NCBI GenBank assembly: GCA_052168315.1
Contig: JBQLZO010000023.1
Span: 1 to 26,307, forward strand
Reading direction: 5' to 3'
Length of the DNA stretch: 26,307 nt
From: JBQLZO01 sp052168315
GTDB lineage: Bacteria > Planctomycetota > Phycisphaerae > Phycisphaerales > UBA1924
Part shown: positions 1-7,611 of the stretch, one piece after another
Numbering within the stretch: position 1 is the first letter of the stretch
Layout: every line of letters begins with the position of its first letter
Program-made: the position numbers and the translations under genes
The notes under the pieces: model-generated
Database searches by the model: none
Seen by the model: only the letters and a program-made list of their open reading frames with translations
Told to the model about the DNA's origin: nothing

Positions 1-9
1 CGGTCTGGT

Positions 10-51
10 GGGGGGGTTGGGGGGGGTTGGGTGATCCTTTGGGGGGTGGGG
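10..51 (+). repeat. G-run cluster, possible G-quadruplex
   Basis: Five runs of G (7, 8, 3, 6 and 4 bases at 10-16, 19-26, 29-31, 41-46 and 48-51) are separated by loops of 1 to 9 bases, which meets the usual pattern for an intramolecular quadruplex on the plus strand. It lies directly after the stop codon of the PH-domain gene, which is read on the minus strand, so that transcript would carry the C-rich complement. Confidence 0.5.
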
Positions 52-52
52 T

Positions 53-643
53 TTATTCCTGGCGTTGCAGGTCGGCTCTGAGGGCTTTGAGTTCGTTGTG
101 GATGTCTCGGAGGAGCTGGGTGGTTTCGGGGGTGGAGGCTGGCGTGGGGGGTTGGTTGGGGTCGTGTGATGGGGTGTTGGGCTGGGTGGTGTGCGTGGGC
201 TCGGTGGGGTCTTCGCCGTAGGCGAGCCGGTCGCGCTGGTCGAGGACGGTGTCTCGGAAGCCGCGGGCATCGCGCATGCCGACGAGCATGACGAGGGCGG
301 TGGCGCCGGCGGACTGTCCGGCGGTCTCGATGGTGATGCCCTCGACGCCGAGGCGGCGCATGAGGAAGTTCTGGTGGATGCCGAGGTCGGTGATCTTGTC
401 GAGCGGGATGGTCTGCTCGCGCTTGTTGAGCCAGCCGCGCTTGACCTTGACGGAGCGCTGGTGGAGTTCGCAGGAGAGGTGCTTGTACTCGATGGTCTTG
501 GCGATGTAGATGATCGGGAGGATGATGATCAGCGCGGGGATGCCGACGATGGTGATGCCGATGATGAGGCCGAAGTACCAGAGCCAGTAGCGGGTGGCAT
601 CCTCGAACGATGCGGCGACGATGAGCGTGTTGGTGCGTGCCAT
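53..643 (-). CDS. PH-domain (DUF304/bPH2-type) membrane protein
   Basis: A 196-residue protein with hydrophobic residues about 20-45 (IIGITIVGIPALIIILPI), enough for one or two membrane helices. A bacterial pleckstrin-homology-like domain follows at about 50-130, with the typical order of a first strand (YKHLSCELHQRSVKVKRGWL) and then IPLDKITDLGIHQNFLMRRLG. The tail is Pro/Thr-rich and ends in a short charged helix (about 172-196) that could form a coiled coil. The start at 643 has a good ribosome binding site (AAGGAA, about 6 bases upstream). The open frame runs further upstream, but only as C-rich shadow sequence. The family is widespread and of unclear function, probably a membrane or cell-envelope role. 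It lies 86 bp downstream of mutS on the same strand with a hairpin element between them, so co-transcription is possible but not certain. Confidence 0.8.
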   Translation of the reverse strand: MARTNTLIVAASFEDATRYWLWYFGLIIGITIVGIPALIIILPIIYIAKTIEYKHLSCELHQRSVKVKRGWLNKREQTIPLDKITDLGIHQNFLMRRLGVEGITIETAGQSAGATALVMLVGMRDARGFRDTVLDQRDRLAYGEDPTEPTHTTQPNTPSHDPNQPPTPASTPETTQLLRDIHNELKALRADLQRQE

Positions 644-661
644 GTGTGGGTTCCTTGCTTT

Positions 662-719
662 GGTGGCGCCGGTTTCTGGTCGGTGGAAGTGAAGACACCG
701 GTCGGAGACCGGTGCCACC
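662..719 (+). repeat. REP-like 24-bp hairpin element
   Basis: Left arm 662-685 and right arm 696-719 pair over all 24 positions around a 10-base loop (686-695). Nineteen pairs are Watson-Crick and five are G-U wobbles when the plus strand is read as RNA. Read as minus-strand RNA, the same five positions become A-C mismatches. The right arm also holds a perfect inner palindrome (CACCGGTC, GGA, GACCGGTG at 696-714). It fills most of the 86-bp spacer between mutS and the PH-domain gene, both on the minus strand. It resembles dispersed repetitive extragenic palindromes. No second copy is present in this window. Confidence 0.65.
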
Positions 720-729
720 GAAGGAGAGT

Positions 730-3636
730 TCAGTGGGATTGGTCTTCGACGCTTTTCATGATGGCGCGGAGGGCATCGAAGGCGTCCATGGGTGACATGC
801 GGTCGAGCTGGAGTGATTTGATTTCTTCGATGGCGGGGTGGGGGACGAAGCGTGTGAAGAGGGTGAGCTGGGGGTCGTCGGCGGTGGGGTGGTCGCGGTG
901 GCGTGATGGTGGGGTGGCTTTGGTGGCGGCGGCGGCCTGGGCGAGCTGGCCTTCGGAGACGCTCAGGGTTTTGAGGAGTTCGTCGGCGCGCTGGACGACG
1001 GGGCGTGGGAGGCCGGCGAGTCGTGCGACCTGGATGCCGTATGAGCGGCTGGCGGCGCCGGGGAGGATGCGGTGGAGGAAGACGATTTCCTCGCCCCACT
1101 CGCGGACCTGGACATGGAGGTTTCGGATGCGGCCGGGGAGGCGTTCGGCGAGGGTGGTGAGTTCGTGGTAGTGGGTTGCGAAGAGGGTTCGGGGCGCGGC
1201 GTTGGTGCGGTGTGGTGGGTCTGGAGTGTGGGGGTCGTCGGGTGGGTTGGTTTGGGATTGGGGGGGGGTGGCGAGTGTTTCGACGATGGCCCATGCGAGG
1301 GAGAGGCCATCGAGGGTGGAGGTGCCGCGTCCGATCTCGTCGAGGACGATGAGGGACTTCGATGTGGCGTGGTGGAGGATGTTGGCGGTCTCGATCATCT
1401 CGACCATGAAGGTGGATTGGCCGGCGTGGAGGGCATCGTCGGCGCCGATGCGCGTGAAGATGCGGTCGGTGAGGCCGATGGTGGCGTGCGCGGCGGGGAC
1501 GAACGAGCCGGCGTGGGCGAGGAGCGTGATGAGCGCGACCTGGCGGATGAAGGTGGACTTGCCGGACATGTTGGGGCCGGTGATGAGCGCGAGGTTGGCG
1601 GTGCTGTCGTGGTTGTGGTCGTTGTGGTGCGCGTGGGATCGGGGTGTGCCGTTGTTGTTGTTGTCGTTGGTGGTGGTGGTGGTGGCGGGGTCGTCGTGGA
1701 TGCCGAGGGTGACATCGTTGGCGACGAAGCGGTCGGCGAGCAGTTCTTCGAGGACGGGGTGGCGGCCCTCGGTGATGCGGAGGATGGGCTGTTCGACGAT
1801 GTCGGGGCGTGTCCATCCCATGCGGACCGCGCGTCGAGCGAAGCAGGCCAGCGCATCGGTCTCGGCGACGATGGCGGCGAAGCGGAGCGCCTGGTCGGTG
1901 GCGGCGGCCGCGGCGCGGCAGAGTTCGGTGAAGATCTGCTGTTCGCGGGCGATCGCGCGGTCGGTGGCGGAGAGGACCTTGTCCTCGAAGGTCTTGAGTT
2001 CTGGGGTGATGTAGCGCTCGGCGTTCTTGAGGGTTTGTTTGCGTGTGAAGATGGATGGGGCGCGGCGGGCCTGGGCGGCGGGGAGTTCGATGTAGTAGCC
2101 GAAGACCTTGGTGTATCCGACCTTGAGGCTCGGGAGGTCGTGTTCCTTGATGAGCTGGGTCTGGTATCCGGCGAGCCATGACTGGGAGTCGCGTTCGAGA
2201 GTGCGGGCCTCGTCGAGTTCCGGGTCGATGCCGGTGCGGATGAGTCCGCCCTCGCGGAGGTGCGCGGGCGGGTCGTCGATGCAGGTGCGCGCGATGGTTT
2301 CGGCGAGCGGCTGGAGGGACTCGCGGAGGGATTCGAGGGCGCGGGCGTGCTGTGCGAGGGCGGGGGTTCCGGTGAGGAGTTCGGCGAGGGCGGCGACGCG
2401 TGCGACGGACTTTCCGATGGCGACGAGGTCGCGCGGGGCGGCGCGGCCGAGCGCGACGCGTGCGATCATGCGGGGGACATCCTGGATGTCCGAGAGGGTT
2501 TCGTGGAGCTGCGCGGCGAGCTTGGTGTCGGAGTGGAGTGCGGCGACGGCGGCCTGGCGAGATTCGATGGCGTCCCGGTCGGCGAGCGGGCGCGTGAGCC
2601 AGTCGCGGAGGAGGCGTCGGCCCATGGGCGTGGCGGGGGCATCGCCGCGGGCCGAGAAGATGGAGAGGAGGGAGCCTTCGGCGGATTGTGAGCGGACGGT
2701 GCGTTCGATCTCGAGGGCGCGGAGGCTGACGGCGTCGATGATGAGGTGGGTGGAGTGCTCATCGCGGCGCGGGGGCCTGAGGTGTGCGAGGGAACGCTCG
2801 GCGAGGCGGCGGAGGTCTTCGGAGGATTCGGCGTGCGCGCCGAGTGCGGAGATGTCCTCGGGGCTCATGGCCTGAGTTTCGCGGAGGTATCGGATGAGGA
2901 CGCCGATGGCGATGATGGCGGGGTCGTCGCGGTCGAATCCGAAGCCTTCGGGGCCGGCGACCTTGAAGTGTTCGCGGAGGATGTCGAGCGATTCGTCGCG
3001 GCGGAAGTGCCATGCGGGTCGTGGTGTGGGGGAGATGGCCAGGGCCTGGGCGATGTGGCGGGCCCTGGGCGGGGCATCGTCATCGGCGGTGGCGCAGACG
3101 AGCAGCTCGCGGACGCTGCGGCGTGCGAGCCAGTCGAGGGCGCCGGAGCTTGGCGGGGCGGGGACGATGGCGACTTCGAACTCGCCGGTGGAGAGTTCGA
3201 CCGCGCCGACGGCCGCGCGGGGGTTGGGGGCATCCTCCGGATCGATGAAGGCGATGGCGGCGAGGTGGTTGGGGGCCTCGGGGTCGAGGAGGCTCTCATC
3301 GATGAGTGTGCCGGGGGTGAGCACGCGGGTGACGGCGCGGGCGACGACGCCCTTGGCCTCCTTGGGATCCTGGACCTGCTCGCAGATGGCGACGCGGAAG
3401 CCGTGCTGGATCATCTTGCGGAGGTAGCCATCGACGGAGTGGTAGGGCACGCCGGCCATGGGCACGCCTTCGGTGCGCTGGGTGAGTGTGATGCCCAGGG
3501 CCTTGTGCGCGGTGATGGCATCGTCGTGGAAGAGCTCGTAGAAATCGCCCATTCTGAAGAAGAGGATGCAGTCGGGGTACCGCTCTTTGAACTGGCGGTA
3601 CTGGCGCATCGCGGGTGTGTCTTTGCCTGCGGGCAT
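730..3636 (-). CDS. mutS: DNA mismatch repair protein MutS
   Basis: MutS binds base mismatches and small loops in DNA and starts repair through MutL. The mismatch-reading motif is present near the N-terminus (Phe32-Tyr-Glu34 in MGDFYELF). The ATPase has a Walker A at 687-695 (GPNMSGKST), the LDEIGRGTSTLDG block, and FATHYHEL. The chosen start gives 968 residues, clearly longer than the usual 850 or so. Two inserts explain much of the excess: a Thr/Asn/His-rich stretch at about 648-679 immediately before the Walker A strand, and a Pro-rich stretch between VETLA and TLFATHY. The start at 3636 (MPAGKDTPAM) fits the family; the frame continues upstream only as C-rich non-coding sequence. There is no Shine-Dalgarno, but a TACCCT hexamer lies 9 bases upstream. 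No mutL is seen nearby. Confidence 0.96.
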   Translation of the reverse strand: MPAGKDTPAMRQYRQFKERYPDCILFFRMGDFYELFHDDAITAHKALGITLTQRTEGVPMAGVPYHSVDGYLRKMIQHGFRVAICEQVQDPKEAKGVVARAVTRVLTPGTLIDESLLDPEAPNHLAAIAFIDPEDAPNPRAAVGAVELSTGEFEVAIVPAPPSSGALDWLARRSVRELLVCATADDDAPPRARHIAQALAISPTPRPAWHFRRDESLDILREHFKVAGPEGFGFDRDDPAIIAIGVLIRYLRETQAMSPEDISALGAHAESSEDLRRLAERSLAHLRPPRRDEHSTHLIIDAVSLRALEIERTVRSQSAEGSLLSIFSARGDAPATPMGRRLLRDWLTRPLADRDAIESRQAAVAALHSDTKLAAQLHETLSDIQDVPRMIARVALGRAAPRDLVAIGKSVARVAALAELLTGTPALAQHARALESLRESLQPLAETIARTCIDDPPAHLREGGLIRTGIDPELDEARTLERDSQSWLAGYQTQLIKEHDLPSLKVGYTKVFGYYIELPAAQARRAPSIFTRKQTLKNAERYITPELKTFEDKVLSATDRAIAREQQIFTELCRAAAAATDQALRFAAIVAETDALACFARRAVRMGWTRPDIVEQPILRITEGRHPVLEELLADRFVANDVTLGIHDDPATTTTTNDNNNNGTPRSHAHHNDHNHDSTANLALITGPNMSGKSTFIRQVALITLLAHAGSFVPAAHATIGLTDRIFTRIGADDALHAGQSTFMVEMIETANILHHATSKSLIVLDEIGRGTSTLDGLSLAWAIVETLATPPQSQTNPPDDPHTPDPPHRTNAAPRTLFATHYHELTTLAERLPGRIRNLHVQVREWGEEIVFLHRILPGAASRSYGIQVARLAGLPRPVVQRADELLKTLSVSEGQLAQAAAATKATPPSRHRDHPTADDPQLTLFTRFVPHPAIEEIKSLQLDRMSPMDAFDALRAIMKSVEDQSH
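1651..1685 (+). repeat. (GTT)n/(GGT)n microsatellite inside mutS
   Basis: A run of GTT units followed by GGT units encodes, on the minus strand, the Thr and Asn tracts of the MutS insert just before the Walker A motif. As a trinucleotide repeat, its length can change without shifting the frame. Confidence 0.75.
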
Positions 3637-4052
3637 GGGGCGCAGAGGGTACCTGATGGCGGTGCGGATCGTGGTTGTGGTGGGGGTTGTGGTTGGGGGG
3701 GCGTGGTGAGTGTGGGGTGTTGGGCTCAGGCTGTGATTGCCCGATAAGCGCGGGGGTGCGGGGGCGGGCTGGCGTGTTGGATGGGTGTGCTGCGGAAGGG
3801 GCGTGGTGGGGGATGGGAAAGTCGGCGCGCGTGGAGTGGGCGGGTGGATCGGGGTGCGATCGCGTGGCAGGGTGTGCGATGTTGAGTGGGAAGGGGGGTG
3901 TCCGCGTGCCGGGATTTCCCGGAGCGCGGGCCTTCCGGGCGGGTGGTGTGGATCGGAATTCGGTCTGGTTTCAGGACCGGAGGTAGGGGCGGATGAGGAG
4001 ACGGGGCGGAGGCCCATCCCACCGAGGTTGGGAGGGTTGGGAAACGAGGGTG
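3637..4052. other. 416-bp spacer between hpnD end and mutS start
   Basis: No credible gene: the long frames here are Pro/Arg/Ser-rich shadows of G-rich DNA. It holds the likely mutS promoter (3646-3651), a perfect dyad CCGGGA-TT-TCCCGG at 3909-3922, and a short stem CGGTC/GACCG at 3961-3979 that could form in the hpnD transcript. I see no T-run that would make the stem a standard terminator. Confidence 0.6.
3646..3651 (-). promoter_or_regulatory. Putative -10 hexamer of mutS
   Basis: TACCCT on the minus strand lies 9 bases before the mutS ATG. This would place the transcript start within a few bases of the start codon (leaderless or nearly so). No convincing -35 is visible. Confidence 0.35.
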
Positions 4053-5225
4053 TTAGAGGAGGAGGGCGCGCGGGCTGAACATGGCGCGCATGGCGATGGC
4101 GGCCTTGCGCCAGGTGGGGATGGAGACGGGTGTGCGCTGCGCGGCGGCGGCGGGGTTTTCCGCGATGCGTTCGAGGAGCGAGCGGTAGATGCGGGTCATG
4201 GTCCAGAGGGTGGGGACGCAGTCGGCGCTGATCATGGCGCTGAGCCCGCGTGAGCGTTCGTAGGCGCTGCGTGCGAATTCGATGTAGTCGCGGAGCATGG
4301 CCAGGGCCTTGTCTGGCGGGTCGAAGTTGCGGAGCTGTTCGGGCGAGATGTCGAAGCGGTGGAAGTCTTCCTCGGCGAGGTAGATGCGGTAGTCGTCGTA
4401 GTCGGCGGCGAAGTCGCGGAGGATGTTGGTGAGCTGGAATGCGAGGCCGCGGGCGGTGGCGAGCTGGCGGGCGTGTTCGAGGGACTGGCCGGGGCGGAGG
4501 CCCCAGATGGTGATGCAGATGCGTCCGACGGTGGAGGCGACGGCGTCGCAGTAGGCGATGAGTTCCTCGCGGGTTTCGAAGACTGGCATGGGGGTGGTGG
4601 CGGGTTTGCCGGAGAAGACGGCGCTGTCTGTTTCGAGGTCGTTTTCGAGGCCGTCGAGCATGGCGATGACATCGGCGCGGTCGACGGGGTGGTTGGCCAG
4701 GACATGTGCGATGGCGCGCCAGACCTCGGGCTCGATGGACTGGAGTTCGGTGACTCGGGTGATGGCGTTGACGACGGTGGGCGCGGCGTCGGGGGCTGCG
4801 GCCCGGGCGTCGAGGATGGCCTCGGTGGCGGCGCGGAAGGCGTCGAGTCGTGCCTGGCGGGTGGTGATGGGGGCGGTGGGGTCATCGACGAGGTCGTCGG
4901 CGGAGCGCATCCATGAGTAGACAGCGTAGAGGGCGTCGCGGCGGGGCTGGGGGGTGAGGCGGAGGCCGAAGTAGAAGTTGCGTGCTTCGCGGCGGACGAT
5001 GTCGGCGCAGCGCTTGTAGGCGGCTTCGATGGAGGGAGTGGAGGGTGCGGCGTCGGTGTGGGCGTGGGTCGTGCGCGGGTGGTCGGGTGCGGCGTCGCTT
5101 GTTGGTGTGCGCTGTGGCGCGTTGTGGTGGGCTCGGGAGGTGGGCTGATCGCGATGCAATCGAGCGGCCTCCGTGGGGGCGGTGGCGGGGGCGTGGGCAT
5201 GTGGCGGGAGCGTCCGCGTGGTCAT
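4053..5225 (-). CDS. hpnD: Squalene/phytoene synthase family protein, probable presqualene diphosphate synthase HpnD
   Basis: A trans-prenyltransferase of 390 residues. HpnD joins two farnesyl diphosphates to presqualene diphosphate, the first step of the HpnC-HpnD-HpnE squalene route. The two metal-binding motifs are clear: SADDLVDD (Asp110, Asp111, Asp114, Asp115) and NILRDFAADYDDYRIYL (Asp271, Asp275). The catalytic domain begins near residue 66 (IEAAYKRCADIVRREARNF). The first 65 residues are a low-complexity Thr/His/Pro/Ala segment, so the true start could be further downstream than the ATG at 5225. The gene follows hpnC by 98 bp on the same strand, which favours HpnD over a phytoene synthase. 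No HpnE-type reductase or squalene-hopene cyclase is in the window, so the end product (hopanoid, sterol or C30 carotenoid) cannot be told. Confidence 0.85.
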   Translation of the reverse strand: MTTRTLPPHAHAPATAPTEAARLHRDQPTSRAHHNAPQRTPTSDAAPDHPRTTHAHTDAAPSTPSIEAAYKRCADIVRREARNFYFGLRLTPQPRRDALYAVYSWMRSADDLVDDPTAPITTRQARLDAFRAATEAILDARAAAPDAAPTVVNAITRVTELQSIEPEVWRAIAHVLANHPVDRADVIAMLDGLENDLETDSAVFSGKPATTPMPVFETREELIAYCDAVASTVGRICITIWGLRPGQSLEHARQLATARGLAFQLTNILRDFAADYDDYRIYLAEEDFHRFDISPEQLRNFDPPDKALAMLRDYIEFARSAYERSRGLSAMISADCVPTLWTMTRIYRSLLERIAENPAAAAQRTPVSIPTWRKAAIAMRAMFSPRALLL

Positions 5226-5323
5226 GACCCCTCGCGCATCGGCCGGGCGTGGGGGGGCCCGGCGGCGTTCCGGTGTGGACTGTTCGAGGGGCGACCCACC
5301 GCCGCGCCTTCGTGAAGCTTGCT

Positions 5324-6379
5324 TTACATGTACCGCGCCAGCAGGGCCTTGGCAATGAGGAATGTCCGGGGGATGTTGCCCAGGGAGGGTCGTCGCCAGA
5401 GGGTGGTGCATCCTGAGCGTTCCACGGCGTTGAGGGTTGCCTGTCCACCGGCGATGAACAGGGCGATCACAGGGGCGATGGAGGGGTCGAGGGCTTTGGG
5501 TAAACCCCTGCCGCGTTGGTAGAGATCGCGGGTTCTGTGGACGAGGGGTCGGAGGGCCTTGATGTAGCGGATGCGTGCGTCGGGGTCGTTGGGCGTGTCG
5601 GCCCAGGCGCGGAGGTCGTCGGGGGTGATGCCGGTGTCTTGAGAGGGGAGGTAGACGCGGTCGCGTTCGAGCAGGTCGCGGCGGACATCCTGCCAAAAGT
5701 TTGTGAGCTGGAGGGCGGTGCAGATAGCATCGGACTGTTCGGCGATGGCTGCGTTGCGGGGGTCGCACGGGTCGTGGGCGGCGAGGGCGAGGACGATGCG
5801 GCCGACGGGGTTGGCGGATTTGTTTGAGTAGTCGATGAGCTGGTCCCAGGTGTGGTAGTGGCGGAGGCGCTGGTCCTGTTCGAAGGCATCGATGAGGTGG
5901 TGGAAGGGGATGGGGTCGAGGTGGTGGTCGCTGATGGTGTGGGCGAGGGCGCGCATGACGGGGTGGGTGGGCGCGGGGGTGTTGTGAGGGTCGTGCGCGT
6001 GGTCGATGGCGGTGGTGAGGTGTGCGCGCCAGAGGGTCAGGAGTTCGAGCGAGCGTTGGCGGGCGTCGTCGGTGTGGCCGGTTTCGTCGGCGAGGTCGTC
6101 TGACCAGCGGCAGAAGGCGTAGACGGCGGCGAAGTCGTCGCGGAGTCGCGCGGGGACGAAGCGGGTGAGGACATGGAAGTTCTCGCGGTGGGCGCGGGCG
6201 AGTGTGTGGCAGTAGGCGCGGGCGTGTTCGAGGGTGGGCGGTGGGTTGTTGTCGGCGGGCGTGTCGGGCGTGTCGGGCGCGTGGGGGGTGTGGGGGGCGA
6301 GGAGGTGGAGGTCGCGGATGGCCTGGGAGCGGGGCGTTGGGGCGGCGGGTTGGTCGGATGGCGGTGTGGGGGCGGTCAT
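5324..6379 (-). CDS. hpnC: Squalene/phytoene synthase family protein, probable hydroxysqualene synthase HpnC
   Basis: A second trans-prenyltransferase, 351 residues. In the three-enzyme route, HpnC turns presqualene diphosphate into hydroxysqualene. The motifs are SDDLADE (residues 93-99) and NFWQDVRRDLLERDRVYLP (Asp231, Asp235); the NFWQDV form is typical of HpnC and the neighbour's NILRD form of HpnD. Other family blocks are ENFHVLTRFVPARLR and YCHTLARAHRENF. The first 45 or so residues are Pro/Thr-rich and probably disordered. The start at 6379 lies about 120 bp from the divergent ispH start, so the two isoprenoid genes share one intergenic control region. The HpnC rather than HpnD assignment rests on motif wording and gene order. 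Confidence 0.85.
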   Translation of the reverse strand: MTAPTPPSDQPAAPTPRSQAIRDLHLLAPHTPHAPDTPDTPADNNPPPTLEHARAYCHTLARAHRENFHVLTRFVPARLRDDFAAVYAFCRWSDDLADETGHTDDARQRSLELLTLWRAHLTTAIDHAHDPHNTPAPTHPVMRALAHTISDHHLDPIPFHHLIDAFEQDQRLRHYHTWDQLIDYSNKSANPVGRIVLALAAHDPCDPRNAAIAEQSDAICTALQLTNFWQDVRRDLLERDRVYLPSQDTGITPDDLRAWADTPNDPDARIRYIKALRPLVHRTRDLYQRGRGLPKALDPSIAPVIALFIAGGQATLNAVERSGCTTLWRRPSLGNIPRTFLIAKALLARYM

Positions 6380-6462
6380 GCGTGCGGCGATGGTGGCGTG
6401 GGATGGTGAAGGGGGCAATCCGCTGGGGGGGTGCGAAGGGGATGTGGGCGGGGGTGCGGCGC

Positions 6463-6468
6463 TATGGT
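6463..6468 (+). promoter_or_regulatory. Putative -10 hexamer of ispH
   Basis: TATGGT, preceded by GGCGC, is one of the few A/T islands in the spacer between hpnC and ispH. It lies 29 to 38 bases before the two possible ispH start codons. No clear -35 is visible. Confidence 0.3.
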
Positions 6469-6506
6469 TGGGCGATTGGGGCGGGGATTCGGAACGGATG
6501 TGCTGG

Positions 6507-7550
6507 ATGCGGATCGTGCTTGCCAATCCTCGGGGTTTCTGCGCCGGCGTGCGGATGGCGATCGATGTGGTCGATGAGCTGCTGGGGCTGTGCCCGGACG
6601 AGCCGATCCATGTGTACCACGAGATCGTGCACAACCGGCATGTGGTGGGTCGGTTCCGTGATCGCGGGGTGGTGTTCGTGGAGCGGGTGGAGGATGCGCC
6701 GGATGGGTGCCTGCTGGTGTTCAGCGCTCACGGCGTGTCGCCGGCGGTGCGTGCGGCGGCGGCGGCGCGTGGGATCCGGGCGATCGACGCGACCTGCCCG
6801 CTGGTGACGAAGGTGCACATGGAGGCGATCCGGTACGCGCGGCAGGGGTACGAGATCCTGCTGGTGGGTCACGCGAATCACCAGGAGGTGATCGGGACGC
6901 GGGGCGAGGCGCCGGCGTCGATCCGGGTGGTGGAGACGCCGGAGGATGCGCGGTCGATCGTGGTGCGGGATCCGGAGCGTGTGGCGTACCTGACGCAGAC
7001 GACGCTGAGCATGGACGATGCGGAGGCGATCATCTCGGTGCTGCGGGAGCGGTTCCCGAGCATCAAGGAGCCGCCGGGCGGGGACATCTGCTACGCGACG
7101 ACGAACCGGCAGCGGGCGGTGCGTGCGATCGCGCCGACGGTGGATCGGTGCCTGGTGATCGGTTCGACGAATTCTTCGAACTCTGTGCGGCTGACGGAGA
7201 TCGCCGAGTCATCCGGGTGCTCGGCGCGGCTGATCGATGATGTTTCGGAGATCGATGAGGGCTGGCTGGGGGGTGCGGAGACGGTGCTGGTGACGGCGGG
7301 GGCCTCGGCGCCGGAGGACCTGGTGGCGGGGCTTTGCAGGGCGCTGGTGGAGCGGTTCGGGGCGACGATCGAGATCCGGGAGGTCTTCGAGGAGGATGTG
7401 GAGTTCAATCTGCCGGCGGGGCTGCGCTCGATGATGCGCGAGCGGGGGATGGAGACGGCGGGTCGGAAGGTGCGGGTTTCTGCGCCGGTGGTGACGGAGG
7501 CGTTGTACGGGGCGGTGCCGCTGACGGTGTCGGCGGGTGGTGGGGGGTGA
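6507..7550 (+). CDS. ispH: 4-hydroxy-3-methylbut-2-enyl diphosphate reductase IspH
   Basis: The iron-sulfur enzyme for the last step of the MEP pathway, reducing HMBPP to IPP and DMAPP. The three cluster cysteines are in place: Cys12 (NPRGFCAGV), Cys97 (IDATCPLV) and Cys195 (GDICYATTNRQ). Other family motifs include YHEIVHN, FSAHGVSP, TQTTLSMDD and SSNSVRL. At 347 residues it is slightly longer than the usual 310-320; the extra lies mainly in a C-terminal tail after the EVFEEDVEFNLP block. The start at 6507 puts Cys12 at the same position as in E. coli; an in-frame ATG at 6498 would add three residues. It is divergent from hpnC-hpnD, which consume the farnesyl diphosphate built from its products, and is followed by rlmN on the same strand. 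Confidence 0.95.
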   Translation: MRIVLANPRGFCAGVRMAIDVVDELLGLCPDEPIHVYHEIVHNRHVVGRFRDRGVVFVERVEDAPDGCLLVFSAHGVSPAVRAAAAARGIRAIDATCPLVTKVHMEAIRYARQGYEILLVGHANHQEVIGTRGEAPASIRVVETPEDARSIVVRDPERVAYLTQTTLSMDDAEAIISVLRERFPSIKEPPGGDICYATTNRQRAVRAIAPTVDRCLVIGSTNSSNSVRLTEIAESSGCSARLIDDVSEIDEGWLGGAETVLVTAGASAPEDLVAGLCRALVERFGATIEIREVFEEDVEFNLPAGLRSMMRERGMETAGRKVRVSAPVVTEALYGAVPLTVSAGGGG

Positions 7551-7599
7551 TGGCGGGGCGGGCGCGGGGGTGTGGGCGAGCGGGCGGGGGTTGGGTACC

Positions 7600-7605
7600 T
7601 ACGCT
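7600..7605 (+). promoter_or_regulatory. Putative -10 hexamer of rlmN
   Basis: TACGCT lies exactly 6 bases before the GTG start at 7612, so transcription would begin at or beside the G of the start codon. There is no Shine-Dalgarno sequence in the interval. Confidence 0.35.
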
Positions 7606-7611
7606 CAGTGC

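Noticed and set aside
644..2179. Upstream extension of the PH-domain reading frame through mutS
   Set aside because: The extension is antiframe shadow of mutS, rich in Arg/Pro/His, and the Met at 643 has a good ribosome site.
3961..3979. Short stem CGGTC/GACCG as terminator of hpnD
   Set aside because: Only five or six pairs and no following T-run on the minus strand.
3639..4017. 127-residue N-terminal extension of MutS
   Set aside because: Pro/His/Thr-rich sequence with no family resemblance, typical of C-rich spacer DNA read as protein; MutS begins naturally at MPAGKDTPAM.
7537..7611. Earlier GTG start for rlmN inside ispH
   Set aside because: Adds a Gly-rich stretch not seen in RlmN and lacks any initiation signal; GTG 7612 fits the family and the TACGCT spacing.
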